A stretch of 64,000 nucleotides of DNA from positions 42,149,980 through 42,213,979 of the forward strand of contig JARZZO010000004.1 of assembly GCA_030544215.1 (NCBI GenBank), given 5' to 3'. Under the pieces are notes generated by a model. That model had not been told where the DNA came from. It saw nothing but the letters and a program-made list of their open reading frames with translations, and searched no databases. The DNA comes from Zantedeschia hybrid cultivar (Eukaryota; Streptophyta; Magnoliopsida; Alismatales; Araceae). A program made the translations under genes and the position numbers. This document shows positions 34,968 through 45,254 of the stretch, piece after piece. Positions within the stretch are counted from its first letter, which is position 1. The number at the start of each line of letters is the position of its first letter.

Positions 34968-37275
34968 TTCCACTGTGTTTTCGCCGTTTCGATCTCTATA
35001 TTGATAATTTTTATAATTAATTCCATGCCTAGTTTTGATTTTAATTGCATGTGATGTGTTCATGAGATGAGCACTGTGAATTAAAAGTTAATTATTGCAT
35101 CAAAATCGGAGTTTTTCTGTACTCGTTTCGTGTTCTTTGTTCGACGAAGAACGGCCATGGATTGGCACCTTTGAGGGCACCCCAAGAGTTGGGGATGGCT
35201 CACCGGCGCATGGAATCCCCCCTGGTGGGATCGTTGATCGTCAGAGACCCCATGACCGACGTCGGAAGCGAAGGCCAGTCGACCCTTTCTCTTCTTTATC
35301 TTCTGTGTTTGAAGAAAAAGGGAGAAGGGGGTCGGGTTGCAGAAAATGTGGGGGCGGGGGGGCGTGTTATGGGGAGACCATTGGCGACCAGGGTCACCGG
35401 CGCCGTCGCCGGGGGGGTCTTCCCCGGTGCCGGCCCCACCTGGCCGGCGCCTGCGGGGCAGGTCGCCGGCAGCTGAGCGCTGCCCCCTTCCCGCCTGCAA
35501 CGCAGCTAGGGTTTTTCCCTAGCTGTGTCGGGCAAGGAAGGGGCGTGGCCAGGCCGGGCCCTGGGCCCGAGCCAGTCCGGCGCCCGATCCGGGCCAGGCC
35601 CGCCCTTTGGGGCGGGTCTGGGTCCGGTCTGAGCGCTGGCTGGGCTTGGTCCAGTGACCGGACCGGGCTCGGTTCGCATGCCCCCTTTAGCCCATATATT
35701 TTTTATTTTTTTTAATCCATTTACTGACCCTTTATTTTACAGAATTTCATTTAAATTTAAAATTAGATTTTTAATTTAATTAAATTATGTTTGATAATTG
35801 TTAAAGGGCCAGTAAATAGATTTATTAATTATGGATAATTTTAACAAATGTTGTTAAATAGTAATTTAATCTAATTGTTGGATTAAAGGATATTAAAAGG
35901 GAGTTAATTTAATTGTTAAATTAATTTTTAATGTCTAAAATATTAACTGGCATGGAATATTATAAATTTGTCAATTTGATATATATGAACAATTATTGTG
36001 ATGTACATAGATTGCTCATTTAAATTTGATTTAATTAGCATGATCAAACTGATAATATTTTTTGAAAATTCTAATTCTCCAAATTTTGTTTGGTCCCTGG
36101 TTTATGAAACCAAAATATTAAATATTTTTTATTTTTTTTTTATTTAGCCGTAAGATGTGCACTACATGTATGGTTTGTTTAATTAAAACTACTTGGTGGT
36201 CATGGATGAGCATTTTAAATTTAGCTTGTAGATGTGGATCAATAATATGTGATTGTATGGTTTATTATCTGTTAATACATAGAGGTTTGCAAACCTCTCC
36301 CTCTCTCATATTCTATTGTGTCTCTACCTCCCTCCCTGATGTACTTGCCATATGGCTTCTTTTAAATTATCTTGTAATTTGATCGAGGCGATAAAGCGTG
36401 GAGCAAGGATGATCCACAACTGCAACCAAGGAGGATATGAAGGAATTCGTTTACCCTATGAGTTTACAGACTCATGATATAAACTGTTATATTGTGTGTG
36501 TTTGACTGTATGCTCAGGTCAAACCACAGTGCCATCCATGACCACACTAATGATATATATGTGATGCGTGTGTTTTATTTTGATTGTGAATCAAATTAGC
36601 TAGGTTATTAGTATATGTAATATATTCGATATATTTAATACTATCACGTAGGATGAGACCAAAGTAAATAAATAAAACCTTCGTTACAAAATCTAAGCCA
36701 TAGTGCGAGTAATTGAGAATGCACCGCGTGGCTCTCCATCAATATAATTAATAGACCTTAATTAAGTGGTGGCATATACTGCATGTTTACCCGAGATTTG
36801 CCATCATCTATTGAGAGGATTATTAATTATGGCATTAGATGCCTTTGGATAAGAACAGAGGAACGATATAGTTATCTATGTGTTTACCCGGAAACTATAT
36901 TTCTACTCTACTCTGTCACGTATTGATGGTAAAGTTTAGACCGGGAATAATGGTCTACTGTGTTTACTCGGAACCATTAATAACTTGGGAGCCGAAATAT
37001 TATCGGATATTGCAAGGAGTTGCAATTACTATGAGATGGTTGCTCTAAGAGAATAGTATAATACTATGTGTTTACCCGAGGTTATACTATGACTCTTGAA
37101 GATTCTGATCCCCGCTAGGAGACTGTCGGCGTCTCCCGTTCTGTATATCTGAAGGTTATACAGTCCGACGAAAATTAGTGGGAGTAAAACTAGATAAACA
37201 AAGTCCATGTCTTGTTTCTAAATTAATTGACTGAATATATGCTAATTGTAATCTGATTATCTCATGTAGGCTAAA
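34968..37275 (+). mobile_element. Element E2 leader
   Basis: Non-coding. GC-rich palindromic block at 35380-35690, AT-rich triloop palindromes at about 35830-35935, conserved CTCTCTC and GCAACC blocks at 36290-36440, a GTTTGAC/GTCAAAC hairpin near 36500-36527, then the capped hairpin array. ORFs at 35081-35715 lie in the GC block on both strands and show no domain. Confidence 0.75.
36767..37182 (+). repeat. Structured leader of element E2: four capped hairpins and junction
   Basis: Hairpins 36767-36806, 36866-36900 (ATATAGTT/AACTATAT), 36948-36979 (TAATGGT/ACCATTA) and 37053-37090 (ATAGTATAA/TTATACTAT), all with the cap TGTGTTTACCCG or a near variant. Junction 37111-37182 has closing arms CCCGCTA/TAGTGGG, where G-U replaces the A-U of the other elements. 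Confidence 0.78.
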
Positions 37276-38150
37276 ATGCCGCACCATAACCCGTTGCGTG
37301 GCATACTTGATGTCAATTGTTTGACAGGCCCAAACTACTCAGACTGGCTTAGGAACCTGAAGATTGTCCTCAGGTCTGAGCAAATTGCTTATGTCCTGAA
37401 TGATGAACCTCCTACTGAACCAGCATTAGATGCCCCAGAGGAGGACACGGTAACATATGAAAAATAGAAGGAAGATTCCATCATGGCCCAATGCTACATG
37501 CTGGTCTCTATAAGCAATGAGTTGCAGAGGCAGCATGAGGAGATAGATGCTAGATCCATCATGCTCCATTTGAAGGAGATGTTTGGTGAGCAGAGCAGGA
37601 TCGAGAGATATGCGATATCTAAGAATATGTTCAAGGCTCAGATGGCAGAGGGATCTTCAGTACAAACTTATGTGTTAAAGATGATAGAATGGGTGGAGAG
37701 GCTGGATGCTCTTGAGTTTCCACTCCCCAAGGAGATGCATACTGACCTTGTCTTATATCCACTCCATAATCATATGCTTAGTTCATTGTGAATTTTAACT
37801 TGAACAAAATCCAGACCACTTTAGCTGAATTACTGAACATGTTGAAAACTGCAGAGGGGAACCTTGTGAAGGATAAATCCCATGTTCTTATGGTTGGTAA
37901 GACCGGCAGGAAAAGACTAGTAGTCGAAGTCTTCAGGAAAGGCAAAGGCAGGAGTCAGAAGAAGCCAAAGGTTGTCAAAAAGGACAAAGGCAAGAGTGCT
38001 GAGAAGGGTGAATGCTTCTACTGTCATCATAAGGGGCACTGGAAGAGGAATTGTAAAGAATACCTCAAAGACAAGGCTCAAGAAATTGTGAAGGACGCTT
38101 CACGTATCTATATGATAGATGTAAACTTCTCAATTAAAGATTATACATCA
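37276..38150 (+). pseudogene. Element E2 gag
   Basis: Starts MPHHNPLRGILDVN, closest to C. Capsid region, lysine-rich linker, zinc knuckle CFYCHHKGHWKRNC. Broken by a TGG-to-TAG stop after VTYEK (about 37465) and a frameshift near 37780-37790 (the frame ending HNHMLSSL gives way to the frame reading NFNLNKIQTTL). The start lies 93 nt after the leader junction. Confidence 0.88.
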
Positions 38151-39651
38151 TGGATATTAGATACTGGATGTGTTTCGCATATCTACAATTCTGTGCAGGT
38201 ACTGACAAGAAGACGTAAACTGAGAACCGGCGAGGTGGAGCTGAGGCTAGGTAACGGCGCAAGAGTTGCGGCGATCGCTGTAGGGACAGTGGAACTCAAG
38301 CTACCATTCGGAGACATTTTTTCATTAGATGAATGTTATTATATATCTAGCATAATAAGGAATATTATTTATATTTCATATTTAGATAGAATTAGATACA
38401 CTTTATTTGTTGGGAACACTTGTTGTTCAATTTATTTCAGAAATAAATTAATAACTTCTGCTACGTCATCCAATGGATTGTACTTATTAAATGTGTTTCA
38501 TGATAGTTTCAATATCGGTTCTTTAACTAAAAGAAACAGGTATGAAATGAACAAAGCCTATTTATGACATTGTAGGCTTGGTCACATTGGAGAAAACAGA
38601 CTTCAAAGGTTGCATAAAGATGGATACTTAGATCCATATGATTATGAATCATATGCGACCTGTGAGTCATGTTTGATGGGTAAAATGGCTAAATCTCCAT
38701 TTACTGGAACTGGAGAATGAGTCAAAGACTTACTAGAACTAATACATTCTGATGTATGTGGTCCTATGTCTACCCAAGCTATTGGTGATTTCTCGCACTT
38801 CATCACATTCACTGATGATTATTCAAGATTCAGATTCATATACTTACTGAAGTATAAATATAAAGCCTTTGAGAAATTCAGAGAATTTAAGAATGAAGTA
38901 GAGAAACAAACTGGAAAGAGTATAAAAACTATCTGATTTGATCGTGGTGGTGAATACTTGAGTACAGAGTTCATTAAATACTTAAAGGATAGTGGTATCC
39001 TTTCTCAGCTTACACCTCCTTATACACCTAAGATGAATGGTGTATCAGAAAGGAGGAATCGCACATTAATGGAAATTGTACAATCTATGATGAGCATGTC
39101 CAAATTACCAGTGTCCTTATGGGGATATGCACTTAGCTCAGCTATGTATATCCTGAACAAGGTACCCAACAAATATATTGCAACCACTCCATATGAGATA
39201 TGGAATGGAAAGAAACTAGACCTTAAACATGTTAAAGTCTGGGGATGTCCTGCTCATGTTAAAAGACATGATGCAGATAAGCTGGAGTCCAGAACTGAAA
39301 AATGCAAATTTGTGGGATATCCAAAGAAAACTTATGGATATTACTTTTATCATCCTGGTGAACAAAAGGTGTTTGTAGCCAGGAGAGTTGTCTTTTTAGA
39401 AGAAGATTATATTCTCTAGAAAGACAGTGGGAGTAAAGTAACACTGGAAGAAATTCCACACCCACAAACTGGTAATGGTTCATCAGATGAACTGTTAGTT
39501 TCTAAACCTGTTCAAATAAGTATACAAGAACCTCGTAGGTCAGAAAGATTACCTAAACCACCAAAAAGATATGTGGGATATATTAATTTGGATGGTTCTA
39601 GGATACTCGATAATGAGGATGATGATCCTAAGACTTACAAGGAGGCCATTG
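38151..39651 (+). pseudogene. Element E2 protease and integrase, cut before RT
   Basis: Protease active site LDTGCVSHI, pre-integrase zinc site (HCRLGHIGE ... CESCLMGK), integrase core HSDVCG, DRGGEYLS and SERRNRTL, and the C-terminal part up to the linker DDPKTYKEAI. Stops lie at 38568 (TGG-to-TGA in AYLWHC), 38718, 38935 and 39418 (CAG-to-TAG). At 39652 an antisense LTR starts; RT and RNase H are absent from the window. Confidence 0.88.
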
Positions 39652-41039
39652 TGTTGGGTTCTCGGGTTTCTCCGGATCTCCCGCGCAGCGAAAAAATAAA
39701 ATAAAAGCGGAGATCCGTTCCCGTTTCGAAAAACTAAAATACTGATAATCAGATTATCAAGATCTTACCGTGTGCAGATTCGCATCCGCAACCGTTCTGT
39801 TCCGTCGGTGCAACACCGCAAGCCGCGCAAGCGCCCGGCCTCTAGCGGAGTCCATGTGATCCTCCTCGCGACGGATATCCTCACGTTCCTCGTTCTTCGC
39901 AGCCACGAGACCTCCACTGATCGCCGCAACGTTCGCCGCAACGCGCAGACGATTTCCCGTCGAACGAGAGTCAAAGAAGCGGCGGAGCAGATCCGGGGAA
40001 CCGGATCTGTCTAGGACGCCAGAGAGAGAGAGAAACAGAGGAGGGGGCGGCTAGGGTTAGCAGCAGCTTGGCCTGCTCAGCCCGTTCGTTATATTTTATA
40101 CTAACCGCGCAATTTTTCATAAAAACCCCTGGTTTGTATAAAACCCACTTATTTATCCATCGCCTTGAGAATCATTTGCGTGTGACCCTCTAGGCCCAAT
40201 TACCAGTCTGGTTAATAGCCCAATAAGCCCAGTGACTCCTCACTGGCTTTATTAATCAATTAATAACTCTTTATTAATTAATTAATCAATCGAATTGATG
40301 TCGCACATCGAATTCGACTGGGCCTTCGATCACGTTGGGTGCCAAGCAACACCGCGTGAACCCGGAAGGTATCGGGGTTAAGTAACCCACTCTTGGAACC
40401 TTTCCGCCGACAGTTACCGCATGGATATAATCCTTCATTCGTACAATGCTCTCAAGTCAACTCAGGGTATGGCGTGCTGTCAAACCCTAACCGGTCGACT
40501 CACTTCGATTGGATGTCGCCGATAAATATCGGAAAACTCCTTTCCCGATATTATCGTCCGCCCTGGCCAGGGACTTCTGCGCATCCTTCCTAGAGCATTC
40601 TCTCTCTAAGTACCGAGAGCGAATGATTCCTTATTGACACACAATTCCCTTCGACGGTATTCCGCTGTACCCAATCCTTGGCGTTTTAGAATCCCGTGGC
40701 TAGAGATTCGTAAACCAAGGTCAAAGCACAGAAGTCCACCGACAAGGTGTCCTTGATGTCTCAGGTCCGAGGATCATCCACGCAACTGCAACAATAGAAT
40801 CAAGCTGGTTGATAGTGAGGTACAATCCCATCCAGCGATTCAGTCGGATCAGTTTAGTGAACTCATTCTCCAATGAGCACCAACAGATTCGCCTTAGTGT
40901 CTCCACATAAGTGACTTATGAAATCGTCACCCTCATTATATAAGCAGGAGTAATATGTACTAGTCTAACCGGATATCCGATGTCCTTCTCGGATATCCTC
41001 TGACTAGGAACGATTAAGAATATGTGTGTTTAACTGATC
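39652..41039 (-). mobile_element. LTR H, antisense copia LTR, truncated
   Basis: The inner end of a D-type LTR (TGTTGGGTTCTC on the plus strand) abuts E2's pol directly. About 1390 bp match the D and A LTRs and break off after TTTAACTGATC. Solo LTR or 3' LTR of a minus-strand element; no interior remains. The outer part was lost at the junction with element G. Confidence 0.8.
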
Positions 41040-43680
41040 CGACTAAATGGATGTCGGCCCATTAACTGCGGGTTCACACCCGGATCTCACACAACACATC
41101 TGGAGGAGTAACTGTTAAACAATATAACAATCTCACGGACTACAAGGAAAGTACAAGTGCGCAGGAAAGAGATTAACAATGTCCGTATACAGTCCAACAA
41201 TAATTACATGGTCCAACAGATTAAATAAGTAAAGGCAGAAGTAAAGTACAACAACATCGGGGCATACCCCGGAACTGAGATAGTTGCTGGTCCGCACACC
41301 AAGAAGACACCACACGCCGCCACACGCCAGGAGGTCCACACTTGAAACCGCAGGGAGTGAGCCACACCAGAATTGGGCTCAGTAGGGATCATCCGATCCC
41401 CAGCCTCCCACTCACACACCCACAAGTGCAACAATACAGATATATGGCAATTAAATACAGCAGTAAACATGGCACCCAAACCTGATATGAAACGTACGCA
41501 TAAGCAGTGTAGCAGGAACAGTTCTAAGTAACCCGAAGAATCCAACACAAAGTCACGTCTAACAGCCAAAGTCCACAAAGCGACCGAACCACACTGTCGA
41601 CCGAAGTCAAACGTCGCCTCACAACACCACCAACACTCACGCCTGTCCGCCCCTACAGTGTTCCGGGGCACCGTAGGGTGAGGCAGTGAGTCAAACTAGG
41701 ACTAGCTGAGACCAGTGAACCACCACTGCCCAGCTACGTGTGCACACAAGCAGTCTAGACTACTGTCCTACCGACCGGATTTCCTCCACGCCAGGCCTCG
41801 GCGCTTCAGGAGGGCCCTGGGGACCGGCGAACCCCCGTCAAGCCAAAGCTACAGGAACTACCCACAACCCTAACCTCCTGGGCTGCGTCAGACCAAAGGG
41901 CGAAGGGTACCACTCGTAACCTTGATCAAAGGTCACATCAGGCCCAGTGGCTACAGGGGTAAAACAACTCCAACAGTACCACAACCAGCTCCACAGCAAG
42001 AAACGCGCCGGAAGCTGTCACGACAAATAGGGAACCCCGACCCGCTGAGACCAAACAGCAACCCCTCGGATAGCGCACCGGCTACTCCGGCCCGACGGGC
42101 CCAAGGTGGTTATGCTTCCCTCAGCCAAAGGTAAAACACAACATGTACCACTCCTCCCACCGGTACGGCACAATGCCTCACAGACACCATGGCCCTTCCC
42201 CATCGGCCCAAGGTGACAAACGTAAACTATAGTTATTCCGATTCCATATTCGCATAAGTACACACACACACATAACTTGATTCCATTCACACAGTAAACC
42301 TCCGTCTCAGAGTATAACTTAAAGCATGCATTTGAATCATCCAACCGTGAAACATGTGATAATAATAGGAATTAATACATTTCTATCTTGAATCGCGTCG
42401 ACCGAGGTCGACGCCATTCAAGCCCCTCAAACAGGTTCATTTAAACCAGATTATTATGTCCTAAAACACGTCAGAGGCCACAGACGCCATTCACACCAGA
42501 ATTCCAGAGTTGCTGAAGCCTCAGTCGGGGGATTTTCCTGCCTAAATGGCGTCATGCTGGCACGTCGCCATTCGAAATGGCGTCGTCCAGGCATGACGTC
42601 ATTTAGCGCCAGAACCCCAAACTCATGGAACTTCGAACAGGGAGGTTTCTGCCTAAATGGCGTCATACTGGCCCAACGTCCTTCGAAAAGGCGTCGTCCA
42701 AGCACGACGCCGTTTAGCGCCAGAAACCCGGTTCCATGGTTCAACCCGAGGGTTTCTCCCCTTAACCCCAAACACCCCAAAACGCCCAAAACAGAAGGGG
42801 GGAAAAAGGGAAATCAAACTACCACAAGCATGCTACAATTCCACAATCCCGAACACGGCCATTCCCACAAGAAAACCTCCTAAACATGCTCATTCTAACC
42901 TAAAACACATCATGCCACGCCAAGGAAATCACGAGCAAGATAACCACAATCCATGCAAGGTTCGTCCCCCTACCGGTTCTTGAACTCCTCCAAGCTCCGT
43001 TCCGCCGTCCCTCCGCACCGCACACCGCCGCCGGTACCCCCTAGGACATCGCCACTCCGCCGAGACGTCGGCCGCCATCCGGAGAATGGAACGCCGCGAA
43101 GGAAGTGGTGGAGGTAGAGGTGAGAGATAGGGAGGTGTTGGAGTGATGGAAGAGGAAGAAGAGGAAGGGAAAGGGGAAAAGAGGGTCGGAGAGGGCGGAG
43201 AGGACTAAGAGAGAGAAGGTGGAGGCGAAAATGAGGGAAAGAAGGGGAGGCTCGCGGGGTCAATCAGAAACTGGCTAAAACGCGTCGACAGAGACAGACG
43301 CCAATCAGGTGACAGGACGGGCCGTACTGACAGCGCTCTGAAACGCGTCGACCATCACGGACGCCGTTCAGACGACATGTCAGGCACCGTACACTAACAT
43401 CGCAGAGTCGCAATCTGAATCGCGTCGTGCATCACGGACGCCGTTCAGACGACGAGATAGGGGCCGTACTCTCGCGGCCCGAAACCCGCCCACGTGGCGC
43501 CCACGTGGCACAACAGCAAGCAGACTTAAATGGCGTCCACACAACCTGACGCCTTTTGAAAGGCGTCGAGCAGTGCAGACGTCATTCAGTCAAAACTCTC
43601 AAGACCCCCCTCAGGGTCCAAACCAGGGGATCCGGCCCGAACCCGACCCGAATACTGAACTCGAAACCTCAGTCCTTACA
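41040..43680 (-). repeat. 3' LTR of element G
   Basis: About 2.64 kb, nearly identical to the 5' LTR apart from scattered substitutions and small indels (for example 7 bp near 41125, and an 11-bp GCCCACGTGGC duplication at 43490-43510). It carries an array of GGCGTC/GACGCC palindromes at 42387-43590. Confidence 0.88.
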
Positions 43681-43694
43681 TTCTCCCCCCCTTA
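43681..43694 (-). other. Polypurine tract of element G
   Basis: Minus strand AAGGGGGGGAGAA adjoins the 3' LTR. Confidence 0.85.
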
Positions 43695-44058
43695 AAAGAA
43701 TTTCGTCCTCGAAATTTGCAACCGCTCACGATAAACTCGGCTAACCATCACATACCGGCAACACAATTCACAACAATCATTCTCACCGATCACACACACA
43801 CTGGGCTCCACATAACTAGCCAATCAAACCCACACCACGCTAACCAAGATTCTCAATTTTGACAAAAGCTGATAGATCAAAATAACCACACACTAGCAAG
43901 GCACATATTACAAAACTGATTCTCCACCAAACCCAAGTACATAAAAGTGCCACAAGAGTTCACAACCACCTCTAAGTAAGACAAGATAAAAGTGCTTATC
44001 TAGCCCAACCTCTCGAACCTCCACAAAGAGACGCAACTCCACTCAACGTCTCGGACTC
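43695..44058 (-). other. Non-coding spacer between Gag and PPT of element G
   Basis: AC-rich sequence with no ORF of note and no pol-like motif in any frame that I can see. Confidence 0.7.
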
Positions 44059-45150
44059 CTACTGACCACTCGGCTCCTGACCTGTCTTATTCTTCTGGGG
44101 ACAGTTCCTCGCGAGATGTCCCTTCCTGCCACAGCCAAAACAGCTACCAGTGATCAATGGACATATCCGATTGCCATGATACCTGCCACAACGGGGACAA
44201 CGATCCGCAGCGTCCCGCCTCGCTTCCTGTTGCCAGCTGACCTCCGTCTGCATCTGCTGAACCGAACCATCTTCATCTTCATCACAAGGCACCTCTTGGA
44301 ACTCGAACTCAAAGGAACTCGAACCGCCTGACGAAAAGACCGCTGATCTGTCCTTGCCTTGCTGTTTCCCTTGTGCTGATTGCTCTGACACCTTCGCCAT
44401 TTGTTGGAATTGAATCTCCACCGCTGCCGCGCACCGAATTGCTGACGCCAGATCCTTACAACAATGGGCTGCCACGAATTCCCTCAGATCATGCCGAAGT
44501 CCATCCAAAAATTTCTCTGTCCTAAGATCCTCATACTCAGATATGTGTGGAGCAAATCTTCCCAGTGCTACAAATTTTATCTGATATTCTAGAACTGTCA
44601 TACTATCCTGCACCAATTCCATAAACTCCCTTTCCTTGGCCCTCCGAACGTGCCTCAGAAAGTACTGTCCACTAAACTCTCTCACAAAGCCTTCCCAAGG
44701 AATCTCTCTCAAGGACCTATCTGGAAACATCAACCCCTTGATGGTAACCCACCAATCATAAGCATCGTCCTTCAGCAAGTAGGTTGCCAACAAGGTCTTG
44801 TCACTCTCAGCACATTCAAGAACATCAAATGCCTTCTCTACCTCCTTAATCCAATGAGCTGCCGCGTCTGGAACTGGTTGACCCGTGAAAGAAGGGGGCT
44901 TCAACTTCAAGAACCGCTCCATCACCATAGACTGGCCACCTCGGGAATTGGACCCCTCACTTCCATCCCCCTGCTGGTATCTAGACATAGCCCCAATCAT
45001 AGCTTCCATGAAACGATCCACATTATGTCCTTCTGCCCTCGAACCGCCATCATCTGCTCTCGAACCACGAGCCAACAGAACTCTCCTCTTCGGTGCCATC
45101 ACTACCCCACAGACACGAAAATCGAACCAAAACACGTCAAAACCTACCAA
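44059..45150 (-). CDS. gag: Gag protein of element G (Ty3/gypsy type)
   Basis: An uninterrupted 363-codon frame. The likely start is the internal Met at about residue 18 (MAPKRRVLLARG), since the upstream residues look like read-through of the leader; the first Met is at 45150. Residues about 80-245 match the retrotransposon Gag domain, with AAHWIKEVEKAFDVLEC, YDWWVTIKG and KFLDGLRHDLREFV. Then come a Q/S-rich stretch and two zinc-binding motifs, CPRCGRYHGNRIC and CFGCGRKGHLARNC, for RNA binding. It ends shortly after with no protease. Gag would form the cytoplasmic particle that packages the RNA. It is the only intact retrotransposon protein in the window, which suggests recent activity or selection on Gag. 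Confidence 0.88.
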   Translation of the reverse strand: MVGFDVFWFDFRVCGVVMAPKRRVLLARGSRADDGGSRAEGHNVDRFMEAMIGAMSRYQQGDGSEGSNSRGGQSMVMERFLKLKPPSFTGQPVPDAAAHWIKEVEKAFDVLECAESDKTLLATYLLKDDAYDWWVTIKGLMFPDRSLREIPWEGFVREFSGQYFLRHVRRAKEREFMELVQDSMTVLEYQIKFVALGRFAPHISEYEDLRTEKFLDGLRHDLREFVAAHCCKDLASAIRCAAAVEIQFQQMAKVSEQSAQGKQQGKDRSAVFSSGGSSSFEFEFQEVPCDEDEDGSVQQMQTEVSWQQEARRDAADRCPRCGRYHGNRICPLITGSCFGCGRKGHLARNCPQKNKTGQEPSGQ

Positions 45151-45237
45151 TCTACACCAGCAGCCATCGCCTGCACCGACTCGTACTTATTGTTGGACTA
45201 TAATATCTAACCTAGTTTACCACATACTCGACCAGAG

Positions 45238-45252
45238 TGAGCTCTGATACCA
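45238..45252 (-). other. Primer-binding site of element G
   Basis: Minus strand TGGTATCAGAGCTCA, a tRNA-Met match, two bases from the LTR. Confidence 0.85.
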
Positions 45253-45254
45253 TC

